Shown: positions 1-11,200 of the stretch, piece by piece
How positions within the stretch are numbered: position 1 is the first letter of the stretch
How the letters are laid out: each line of letters opens with the position of its first letter
Assembly: GCA_028565635.1 (NCBI GenBank)
Contig: JAOXYB010039173.1
Location: 1 to 28,302, forward strand
DNA: 28,302 nucleotides
Reading direction: 5' to 3'
From: Phoronis ovalis
Taxonomy: Eukaryota > Phoronida > Phoronidae
Notes under the pieces: model-generated
Told to the model about the DNA's origin: nothing
Databases searched by the model: none
What the model saw: only the letters and a program-made list of their open reading frames with translations
Made by a program: the position numbers and the translations under genes

Positions 1-1
1 A

Positions 2-103
2 ATACATGAAACTTCTAAATTTTTCGGTGTTGATCGCAAGCGAATTCGTGAATGGGTTACGAAAATTGATGATATTTGTAATTGTGGTAAAAAATTGAAA
101 TAA
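2..103 (+). pseudogene. Truncated pogo/Tigger-like transposase, N-terminal DNA-binding fragment
   Basis: The frame starting at base 2 reads SKFFGVDRKRIREWVTK and runs to TAA at 101-103. This resembles the helix-turn-helix (CENP-B/Brinker-like) DNA-binding segment at the N-terminus of pogo/Tigger transposases, in which a K-F-G-V-x-R-K-x-x-R-E-W core is typical. The 5' part lies outside the window and the reading frame stops soon after the helix, so no DDE catalytic domain follows. It could instead be one exon or a short MITE-like internal deletion product. The repeat structure at 203-290 just downstream fits the end of the same element. Family assignment is by motif recognition only. Confidence 0.5.
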
Positions 104-202
104 ACTGACCGTTTGTTTAAGGTTTATGAGTTTTTCTTTTATATCGCAAACAATAGATCTAAAAAATCTTAAATACATTCACGCCAGAAGTACAAAAAAA
201 GA

Positions 203-290
203 AATAATCGCCCCCTCTCTAATAATCGCCCCCCCTAAAAGCATTTATTTTAAATAATCGCCCAGGGCGATTATTAAAGAAAATACGGTA
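203..290. mobile_element. Probable transposon terminal region with AATAATCGCCCC repeats and palindrome
   Basis: Three copies of AATAATCGCCC(C) occur at 203, 221 and 253. The third forms a perfect palindrome, with 11-base arms (253-263 and 265-275) around a single A. The block closes with AAAATACGGTA at 280-290, like the terminal sequence of a TA-inserting DNA transposon. It follows the transposase fragment at 2-103 by about 100 bases, so it is probably the 3' end of that element. The other terminus is outside the window, so target-site duplication cannot be checked. Confidence 0.45.
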
Positions 291-2515
291 ATCGAATATT
301 ATTTTAGTAGTTACAATTGTCAAAAGCGCATTATTTTTCAATATGTGAGAAATTGGCATGTATTCTGAATGCTATGGGCTTCATGACATACGACTTTCTC
401 TTAAAGGGTTGATTCTGTTGGCTTTCTTCTTGGTTGTCACCAGAAAGGTTCAATGATTACTGTAGAAACCATGGGACATGAGTAAAACACTACCATGTGT
501 TTTATACTTGTTTATTTTTATTATATAACTTGGTCTCTCCATTTTCTTACAATGAGGTGGAATTTCAATTTGCAGCCAAGTCCTTGTAATTATACATCTG
601 AAGAGATTTCGTGAGCATTAGCTATATATATATATATATTTTCTAAATACTATACTATATAATAATTGATAAAATAGTAATAATAAATTTGCTCCGCTTA
701 AAAATAAAGAAATGGTTACCATGGTAATACAACATAACAGATTTTAAATGTTAAAATTGTCATGGATCAAACATTTACTGTGGGAAAAACTGTTTTTACA
801 CAACACTTAAAGAAACAACAGAATGAATACCAGCCTGCTTATCATGAAAATCAAATCTAATACACGAGCACACGTCTGTCACCATTTTTACACAAAACAT
901 GAAAATATATGGAGCTGGTATAAAAATATTTTCTTTGGTATCAAAAACTCTGTACAAAATCTCTTTAGTGGCACTAGCAATTAAACAGGTAGCAGTAATT
1001 CAAACAGTAAATATTATAGTTACCATGGCAACCAAATCCAATCTTAAAGCATAAACGTATTTTTAATTTGAGAAGTGAATATTCTTACAAACATTCCAAC
1101 GAACGTTTGTTAGATAACAAATACAGTTGTGGTTCTTTGTTGGAGCATCAAATGCATTTTCATAGCTAAAACTAAATTTTACTACTCTAAATTTTAGGCT
1201 ATAATTTTAACTTTTTCTCATTTAGATAAATTATCTACATAATATATTTATACATATATAACTTCGGTAAAGACTATGTCATGTACACAGCAGCTCGCAG
1301 CTTTTGTTTCACTCATAAATCAAGAGATTCTTTCCTCCAACAATAAAGAGTTCTGAGATGATGCTAATTACATGCAAAAAGACATGTGTACAAGTGCACT
1401 GAGCTTCAAATCATTGCACATAAAATTTAACTCCTACGTACAATCTACAATAGCCTTTACTTTTGATTTTCATAATTTTACAATATTTTTTTAGGCAATA
1501 ATAACTATTTTTCTAGTACTACCATAAATTATTCAATTATACTTCGATTATATCATACTTTAATTATTCAAAGTATAAACAAAGAAATAAATAACTCTAG
1601 TTTCAGATTATATGCCCACTCGGTGGTTTGCTTGTCGAGAGGGTTTATAAACTCCAATCCATCTTAAACACATATGAGACAGATTCTACCCTCAAATTGT
1701 CAAATATTGCACTTCAAAGTAAAATAAATTAATATAAAATAATTTCAAATAAATAAAACAGTAACAGTGAATATATCACTCGGTAAACCAGACAACCATT
1801 TTGAACTTTGACCCTGAAATATTACTATAAAGCATATGCGGATGAATGAGAATTATGGGTATGCTAAAAAAATCTTAAGTAGATAACAGTTTTTACTTTT
1901 TCTATTAATTCACGACTTGGATCTTTACCCAGTTGGAATGTCCCTATAACAAGCCTCCTTGTATAAATGATAGCGTGCACGCAGTTTTCGTAGATCTAGC
2001 TTCTGTTCATTCACACCTTATTTCCAAAATTTCTCACATAAATTTAGTCATGCCATTTGATGGCAAATAAGAAGAATCTATATTCAGAATTGCAGAAACT
2101 GGGTGTGAACTCACTGAAACCAGTGGGAAAATACGAAAAACACATGCAAGATCTTTTATCTTCATACAAGGTGACATGTGTTACAACTTTTGGAAATGTG
2201 TATTCTATGTAAACCAAACAAAATGCAAGCAAATCCTACATAACAGTAAAAATGTAATACATTTCAAAACCTTAGAGATTTGTTTCCTCTCATATTTATG
2301 AAAAGATATAATAAAGTAACAAATTTACACTAAGAAGACATTTGACTAGATTTCCCATTAAAATCTCGTGTTTTTTTCAGTATTACAGGTGTACACTTAT
2401 TTAAAAAACAAAATTCACATCGTTGTGTAATGTAATTTACACCATGTAATTTACACAAAATCACTAGACAATAACTAGAATAAAAAACTAAAAATTGCCA
2501 GCAAAATATTTTTGC
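291..2515. other. AT-rich 3' flank, no gene seen
   Basis: No open frame here looks coding on either strand. The stretch holds a TA dinucleotide run at 623-640 and many short A/T homopolymers. On the minus strand it lies downstream of the CELF-like gene and might carry distal 3' UTR; an AATAAA signal on the minus strand lies at 516-511. I see no other recognisable element. Confidence 0.4.
623..640. repeat. (TA)n microsatellite
   Basis: An uninterrupted run of about nine TA units. A simple sequence repeat with no visible role. Confidence 0.8.
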
Positions 2516-3040
2516 AGTATATAAATATTGCTGCTTTTAATTGTTACATCATGTGTAATTCGTTTTTCAATGGCAGTAAAAACATGCAACATCCATATGA
2601 ATATTGCAATCTTGTGCAGCAGATTACAACATTGCACTAACATTACTGAAATAAAATGTCATCAAAATTTAACAAGTGTACCCCTGTAACACCAAATTCG
2701 ACCCATTTACTACAAGGCATTTTATATCCAAAGCCCAAAAACCCCGTTTCAATTCCAACAGGATAAAATAAATTCTGCGCATAGACGGCATGCTATACAT
2801 ACTTCATTTAACAACGGAAACCAGAATGACAAGCCAATTATGTCAATAACAAAAAGTAATAGATGGCATATTATTTTCACATTTTTCTGCTTGCAAAATG
2901 CTTTGACAAGAATTTAGTTTTAGAAGAAAATGATGAAGGTAAGAGAGCCTTGTTTTTTTTTACAATTTTTGCTGGTCACCAACATACATTTCTTGTTCTT
3001 GCATTGGTCCAACTCTAAATTCACTTCCTTAGTAACAATT
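2516..3040 (-). other. CELF4: Candidate 3'-terminal untranslated exon of the CELF-like gene
   Basis: On the minus strand a very good 3' splice site ends at 3041. It is a long T/C tract (CTGTTTTTTCTTTCCAG) with the exon beginning at 3040. No long frame follows, so it would be untranslated. The first poly(A)-like hexamer downstream is ATTAAA on the minus strand at 2541-2536, so I place a tentative end near 2516; longer ends are possible. It would pair with the strong donor that follows the stop codon at 5079-5078. The acceptor is seen; the pairing and the 3' end are inferred. Confidence 0.4.
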
Positions 3041-5079
3041 CTGGAAAGAAAAAACAGACAGCTCAAATTTACATCTCGCTTGTGTATGTGCAGGAAAATT
3101 TAAGTAATTAGTGTAACATACTCTTAACATCTCACATTTAGATGTTTCATAGGAACTTTAGCATCAATGTCACTGTTACTTTTCAGATTGCCCATATCTG
3201 CAACATTCTGGGAACTGCCTTTCTCAACAAAATAGTAGCCAAATACTGCAATATGATCTCATACCTTGTTTAAATTACTTTAAAGGACCATACTGCTTAA
3301 TGTTGGCATTATGTAGCCTCTTTATACATCATATCAATCAATATGACTTAACCACATACTAATTTTCCTTTTTAACTACATCATATATATATCAAAACAA
3401 TGAAATGTTCACTTATGTCGATAAAATGTTTACTGTTTGTTTGAAGCCAGGTCGAAATCTCTACGCAACTTATGATTATGAAATAATTTACATAATTCTC
3501 TTCCATTGAAAAATACCCAAAATTAGAAAAAAAAGAAATGCCTATTTCCAGGAAATAAGATTCCACTGACAGCCAATCACAAAAGTGAAACAATTGTTAT
3601 TTTGCTGCGTTGTTATAAAACAAGAAACAACATGGTTAATACCGTACTCTAAAAAGCCGGACAATGTATATTTCTACAATACATTGGTCAAACACACAGG
3701 ATAACAAAACGCTAAAACTCTACACCTTCACTGTTACAACAGCAATGTTCTCCACAAAAACCATATGCCGGTTCAGGCCACCTACATTTAGCCATACATT
3801 ATAAACCAGGTATAAATTATTATAATTTTGCATAATTACATATTTCGTGTTTACATGAAATTAGTTTTATCATTGGCCCCAGATAATGGACACAACATTT
3901 TGTGGAGAACACTGAACAGTCAAATCCCACCACTACCGATGTTACAATACGGCAAAAATAAAGCAGGGTTGATTTGAAAAGTACACTAAAAAAATCAAAA
4001 GGTCTACTGGTAAATATATTGCTTTAATAATAATTCCCACTCATGACATTAGGTACATATATGTCCTTATAACAGGTCGGTCTTGTTGTTGCAGATTTTG
4101 TTTGTCATGACAAAACAAATAGTAGCCTACAGTTATACTAAAAAAGAATGAAAAGCTGCAATGCAGCCTTAAGACCCACACAGGACCAAAAAGATTGATT
4201 GAGTGAGTGAGTGTGTGTATATATATAGATAATAACACTTTGAATATATGTTAACAACAATTTAGGAGGCCATTTTTAAAGGGACTTCTGGGAAATATAT
4301 GACACATGCACAACATGCTAAAGATCTGCTGAACACAAGGAATATATTGACTTGGAATCTGGAACATCAAGAAATTAAATTCAACAAAGCAGACAATAGT
4401 TGTACGCCACCACCTCCATTAACACTTGTGGTTACGACGATGTTGACTTACTCAACCAGTGGTCAATCATAACAGATGTCAATATACCACCTTGGGTCAG
4501 CTCCACTTTTAATGCCTGTATATGGTAACAGCGTGCAATCAATGAGAGGAAGAAATGATTTATAGGTCAGGTGCTTTGAATTAAATAAATAGGGAATCCA
4601 TCTACCTTAACAGTTCGACCTAATGTGGATAGCTAGGATCCTACAGATCATGCTTGGAACACCAGTTGTAACTTCTAACTAATACTTTTAATGGCCATTG
4701 TAAAACAATAAGATATTTTATTGTATTTGAATACAATTGGTTTGGATTGGTTTTTTAAAAACTGTAATAACAAGATTTGATCAGCAAAATCCAGATAATT
4801 ATGCACATAACCAGTTTGACGATGAAACATCCGTTAGGATTAATTTTGTTAATGCAATAGCCTTTTTTATTTTAGAAACTATTGTGATTGCAATGGCTTG
4901 ATCTTGTGATCAGCAATAATGTCTACCCTTGTTTAGTTGCATCTGAAACCATGCCTTTATAAAATTAAGTAGGTTTGAAAATGATTACATAACTATAATA
5001 ATAAAGAATGATATGATTCGTGCTGTTAGGGAACCATGCAGAAGATATGTCACTGTTAGAACAATTTGAAATGTCTTAC
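3041..5079 (-). other. Putative 3'-UTR intron of the CELF-like gene
   Basis: This is bounded by the donor GTAAGA at 5079 (minus strand) and the acceptor at 3041. It contains a GAGTGAGTGAGTGTGTGTATATATATAG-type simple repeat near 4200-4230. It also has a 13-base perfect inverted repeat (3747-3759 with 3898-3910) and a possible 64-base exon at 4452-4515. Nothing else in it resembles coding sequence. Confidence 0.4.
4452..4515 (-). other. Possible cryptic or alternative exon (64 nt)
   Basis: On the minus strand an acceptor (CCATATACAG, AG at 4517-4516) and an excellent donor (GA followed by GTAAGT at 4451-4446) bound 64 bases. Joined in phase 1 to the RRM3 exon ending at 5522, it would read FGIKSGADPRWYIDICYD and then stop, cutting RRM3 short. 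Joined after the stop-containing exon it would be an internal 3'-UTR exon. Only the splice signals support it; I know no homologue of the peptide. Confidence 0.2.
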
Positions 5080-5214
5080 CATGTCTTTAATATGGTTTGC
5101 TCTGGTCTTTTGGTCTCTTAAGCTGAACTTTTAGACGTTTCATGCCAATTTGAAAGCCATTCATAGCCTGGATAGCTGCATGTGCACTTGCTGGGTTATC
5201 AAAACTTACGAAAC
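5080..5214 (-). CDS. CELF4: CELF-like exon: end of RRM3 and stop codon
   Basis: The minus-strand acceptor TTGTAG ends at 5215 and the exon reads (G)GT TTC GTA AGT, giving [20 protein letters not shown]. It continues through [18 protein letters not shown] to TAA at 5089-5087, which is the invariant CELF C-terminus. RNP1 (KCFGFVSF) is split across the junction with the previous exon, phase 1. The exon does not simply run on: seven bases after the stop is a consensus donor (ACATG then GTAAGA), so the exon probably ends at 5080 and an intron follows in the 3' UTR. Confidence 0.92.
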
Positions 5215-8200
5215 CTACAAAAATGGAAACAAAGGTACTTAAACATTTTTCTTTCAGTAATTGTTCAATAATTAATAGTTTCATTGAGACAACTGTGATA
5301 CAAAAAGTTTGTGATATGGTAGGAAAATATGAATGTAAGCTTCCAATTTTTGTTCAGTATCCGAATTCAGTTATACATTTTAAAACATTGTTCTAATTGA
5401 AATGATAATCAACAGCTTGCCCTTTCTTTTAATTCAAAAATATACTTTTAAAAAACTGAATTCAGTTTTAAAGCAGATTGAATAAAATATAACATTTTGT
5501 ATTTTTCAAATATTGACTTACCAAAACATTTGCTCTGATTAGTAGCCCGGTCTACATACACCTTAGCACTAATCACATTGCCAAATGGCATAAACATCTG
5601 AGCAAGTTCTGCATCACCAAACTCTTGTGGTAAGTGATAGATGAACAAATTACATCCCTCAGGTCCAACAAAGATCACTATAAAAATACATACGGAAACA
5701 TGTTTAATATCCATGGTAAAAAAGAATCTAAATATTGATTCAAAAGTCAGGTTTTAAAAAGAAAGTGAAGCATTCTACATTGAAACACAATGCAATTTAT
5801 TGAATTTTTTATTCCTGTTACCAGTATCTAAAATAACAAGCAAAGAGTATAGCCATACAAACTTGATACATAGAAGCAATATATGATTTCAATATGCACT
5901 AAATATTGAAATAACGTCGCTTTGAGTTGATTTTTTAAGGATGTTGTTGAAGTTGTTTTTACTACATAGTTTACCTTCTTTAGGTGGAATAGGTGCAGCA
6001 GCTATGGTTGCTTGGGGAGCAGCCACCGCGGCTGCTGGGAACTGTCCTGCATATGCAGCTGGGTAAGTAGCTACAAAAAATAAAAATAAAATTAGCAATC
6101 AGGTTTTGTAGCAAAAAAAGTTAAGCAAACTGGTTTTTTGGCAGAAAAAAAAATAGTTGAGAGGATCCGGTTTTAAGCCTGTGCCCCACCTCCCTACAAA
6201 GTTTTTTGTTAAATTCCCCCCGGGAATAAACGATTTGTTGGTTTAGCTGAATATGCAGGAAAACTGTATCTGCCAGTTGAAATTTGAGAAAAAAGATGTT
6301 TTTATGCTTAAATGACTCATTTGGTGGGGAATTATTTACAAAGGGAGATCTGTTTCCCCTTACCAGGTGGACGACCTATCTAAGTTTTGTGAACCAGCCA
6401 GACTGGTCTCGGGAACAAATATTATGAGGAACAGACTCGGTGAGTGCTCCAAGTAAAACTGGATTTTAGAGTAATGTACAAGGCTTCTAGTGACATATGT
6501 AATAAAATAAATCTGGAAAATCTTGTACTGACATGAGCATATATAAGGACTGCCAGAAATTTCTCCCAAGTTTACAGAACTCATTGGTACTGTAGCTATA
6601 TAATTAATATGGAATGCAAAGAGGACGAGAATCATTATGATAGACTTGTGAAATTAAGACCATACTACAAATACTGGAACACGATGCAGTAATAATGACA
6701 AAGAACCACAAGGCAGCATCACCAACAGTTTCAATATTGAACAACAGTTATTTCAGTACAATTATGAACAATGAAAAACTGGTACGGTTGAACCGCACAG
6801 ACAATGAGAATTAATTGCTCCTTTTTTAAAGCATCCATATTTTAATTTTGAAATGTGTATCTTTGTGGTATACTCAAACAAACTGGTAGGTAACATGTGA
6901 TCACAGAAACGTGTGATAAGACTTTTGGGGCGGCCATTTTTTCTCTTGCTTTGATGCAAAAACCTGCCCGTATCTCCAAATGCATGAATGAATTGGAAAA
7001 TGTTTTAGAAGGGAAAATAGCTAACAACCTATTCCTTCAAAATTTAATCTTGTTTTTATCAAAGAATCTGTCTACTTTGAAAAATTCAAAATATTCCCCA
7101 GTTTATTCATACATTTGGAGATATACAGACATGTTTTTACATCGAAGTGAGGGACAAAAAATGGCAGTCTCAAAAGTGTTATCACACATTTTTGTGATCA
7201 TGTGTTACCTACCAGTGAAACACAACAAAATTATAATACAGTTTGCTTTATAAAAAGAACATTTTGTGTAGACCAGTAAGCCACTATTGTGATTGGTGAA
7301 CACGGGTTTATGATGCATGTTTCAAATGCAAGTACTGAAAATCTTCCACCAAAAATTGGACAACATATTTGTTAAAAAGTATGGTACTTGTTAAACCTGC
7401 ATCAATAAACCACACTGATACCTAAATTGTATATTTTAGTGTCCCATCATTTCAATAGCTGCTTACTGTAAAAAAAAAAAAAATTTAGAACAACAAATAC
7501 CGGCATATTGTTGAACACCCGTATACGCCTGTTGTAGAGGATCGCCATTCATAATAGGTTGGGCTGAAACAACAAAATTGAGCCAATCAGAAGATGCTAT
7601 ACGATCAGCCAATCACAGACAGTATAAGCATGATGATTGCTACAGTTACAGCAAAAGATAACTAATTGTCTCTTTTATGCTTAAAGTACACACTTTTAAT
7701 ATTTGAAGCTCAAATATTGAGGAAAATTTTTTTTGCTGATTTTTATTAAATAAAATAGCTTTTTTTATAAAAAGACAATTAGTTATTTGTTGTCATGTCT
7801 AGGCAAAACTTTATGACAGGCTCTGTAAAGAGCTAAAAGTTAACCATTTGCATGAGGAGGTACTAAACACCATTAGAACACCTTTTCCATCAAGCAAACA
7901 AACAGTGATGTAGGAAAAGTTACAGCTTCACAGTCACTATATATTACACAAATATAAATTGGCTAGTGACATAATTCCAATACCATGTAATGCAGAGTTG
8001 GAAATACATTTGCCAGATCAAAATGGGTCACTTTCTTGTTAAACACTTTGCGCAAGTAAATATTTTTGGCTGGTAATATTTGAAAGTATTTAACCAACCT
8101 TAGAATGTGACTCTTAAATACAATATCATTTAACTGTACCAAACTTAAATGATATTGCTTTATGCAAATTTTATTAGTTTAATGGAATTTTGTCAGAAAC

Positions 8201-11200
8201 CAAATTGTGGTGCCCTGAACCGTGATACAAAAATTACAGTTAAAATAGATTCCAATTCAGGATACATCATGCACTTAAATATATATAAGTTTAAGGAATA
8301 TTTGTGTACCACTGAATAAAAAATCCAATTTAACAAGAAATGTATAATTCTACACACCAGCATACTGTGGAATGCTTGTAACGTATGCTTCGGGACCTTG
8401 TCCATTAACGGCAGCTACCGGGAATGCAGGCACAGTTGGTGACAATACAGTTGGTGTGGTACCATTAACACTAGTAGTACCAGTGCCTACAAATATAAAT
8501 AAGTAGTTTTTTTTCTGAGCCGAACCACAAGCAAGATGGGTATGATGTTGATGTACTGGGAAGATGCTGTAGCAGTTTTAATTGGTCCTTCTTTAACGTT
8601 ACTGTTTTTCTGTCATTCAAATAATTTATGATTATAAGAATAAACAGAATTATAAGAAAACAGGTAATCAAAGTGGCACCGACACTGAACACGATAATTA
8701 TAAGAAATACAAACAACTTTTATTTTGAATTAGCAGAGTGCACCAAATTACTAACACAATCGTTAGCTGTATTTCCTATTAACATCTGTACAAGAGTTCT
8801 TTAAAAAGAATTGTACTCATATTGTTAATGTATCAAATGTTATTGATATCTTGGTAATGTCTCCAATAGAAAATAATTTCATTGAAATTCACCTTCAAAC
8901 ATTCAAATTTAGAAAATTAAATTAAATAATTTTTACTACACAAGATCAAATGCATTTTGTGTTTAGGTAATTATTTTTGTATACATCGCCAGCTTACTTC
9001 TTTATATAGTCCACGTACAGATTCTTACTAGAGACAATATTTGCAAATTACTTAACACATTTAGAAATGGGATAATAAGAAATATATACATACTGACATA
9101 TTGCTCTGTACCTGAAGTAGGCGTAAGAGCAGCGCTTGTGAGACCATTAGCTACATTGATGGCATTAAAATGTTGCATTTGTGTGAGTGCAGCGGTAGCC
9201 ACAGGGTTAATAAATGCACTCTGACCAGTAGCCATCAAAGCTTGCTGCTGCATGATCTAAAACAAGGTAAAGAAAACAAAATTAAAAACAAATTAACTTA
9301 TACCACTATAAGATTCTTTTTATAAAAATCAGTTATAACAAAGTTAAAAGAAATTAAAATATATTCTATCTTTCTATTAATATTATGTTTTCTGTTTTGT
9401 CTTTACCAGAAGGAATCTCAACACATCTACATGATAGCCTGCCTTGAAACAAGCCAGTACATTATTAATGATGGTATACATTCTAAATTAAGCAGAAAAG
9501 ACACTATGCCAACAGTTTCCGGGCAGGCATCTTAGCGAGATTAACTTCATCAGAGTATGAGTGCAAAGTTTTCAACAACTTGTTTTAAAAATACGAAATT
9601 CTTTCTGCAACATTTTTCATTTACCTGAGGGTGGGCAGCATAAGCTCCCATAGTACCAAAAGTTGGAGTGATTGTTGGATAAGGATTTACGATACCAAGT
9701 GGTCCTGCCATCTGTTGGAAGCGACGTAACTGACGTTCTTTCTCAGTGTCGGCAAATTTGACGACTACACTTGAAGATGCTCCCTGTAAAATATTACAAA
9801 AAATTAACATAAATTATGATTAATCAGAAAATAGTAAAAAATAATGGTTTATGTAACTGGAATAATGTGATAGGATTATTTTAAAATTAATTTGTGAAGC
9901 TAGATCCTGAATTTTCCTTGGGGATATTTTTAATCTAACAATAAATTTTATAATTAATGCTGCAAAAAAGATCAAATTTTCCTTTTTTTTTACATCTATT
10001 GCATATGATTGGTTAAATTCATAGATCCATCATCCACAAAAATAAATTTTGTATTTAAAATCTGTTCTGAAGATATATTTTTTTAAGTATTACCCAAATC
10101 ATGTATGGAGTTAAAATGTTTTACATATTCATGTTTTGGTTATTGGCAGTTTCAATTTGATAAAAACTAATTTAAATGAAGTGTGAGACAGAAGGTCAGC
10201 ACTGTAACCAATAGTATACCACTTGATAAGACAACTACTTGAAACAAAGCAAAACTCAAGATATGATAAACTTATCAAAATGTTTACTTTGGTAAAATAT
10301 GCTGCCAACTGTTACATTATTTTATGAAATTTTTAAAGTTTACTTCAAAAATCTGCAATTTTGTCAGACAAAAAATTAATGAAGCAACACGCAGACAGTA
10401 GTTTGTTAAAAATACTGCATTGCATGCACTAGCTAATTATGTTGAGCTAATTAAAATAAATCCACCATCTGTAGTCAGCTGTACTGCACAATATGGTTAA
10501 TCTTGTTATAATACAGGGCATTGCACTATGTAACAGTGTTTATCTTATTCACCAAACTGTTAGCTAAAAACTTTCTTTTGTGTGAAAAACAAAAATGTAG
10601 TATAGTTATTAGCATAAAATCTTACTTTTACAAAAAAACAAATTCTCACATGAGACAAACACTATAGCAGCATTTTATACTGTCAGAAAGTTAAATTCTA
10701 TCTGCCTGATGACCTATTTGTTTTTAGCTACTGTTATATTAAAATATGAATGAAGATGATGGTTACTCAGTAAAGAAGAATAGATTATTTCATAAAATCA
10801 GAAAGACTACTTGTGTGTATATTTGTGAAAATACATGCTTCATTTCCTTTTTACATTTTCTTATGTGATGTACTTAATCAGTGCTTTGAGTAAAATGCAA
10901 CTTTTTTTCTCGTCTGCATTATGCATGATATGAGAAGCATACAATATATGTGCCAATTTTTTTTTCATTTTATGCTACTTAATGCTGGCATAAGTAACAA
11001 TCTTCGCATAAGTAACAAAGAAGTCTGCTGATTTTTTATATAAAATTTACATGAACATAAGAACGTCACTAAACAAACAGTTTATATAGGAATTGATTCT
11101 GGAGCATTTATTAAAGTGTAAGCTTTATATCACTTCACAATGTCTCCAAAAATAGACAAAAAGTAGTGCGTGCTATTCCTAAAGGGTAACATCATTATAT

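Noticed and set aside
3747-3910. 13-base inverted repeat GTTCTCCACAAAA/TTTTGTGGAGAAC
   Set aside because: Arms too short and spacing too wide (138 bases) to claim an element; noted only as part of the 3'-UTR intron.
6360-6635. 91-codon minus-strand frame ending [10 protein letters not shown] with a GTAAGG-like site
   Set aside because: No acceptor in a usable phase and no place in the CELF sequence; it looks like an interspersed repeat fragment.
6897-7253. 118-codon plus-strand open frame, the longest in the window
   Set aside because: It runs across a foldback repeat; the same peptide-like segments appear on the opposite strand from the other arm, and there is no family motif.
9507-9560. 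GC-richer block reading [15 protein letters not shown] as an extra CELF exon
   Set aside because: It ends in a stop without a donor, and the flanking exons already join in phase without it.
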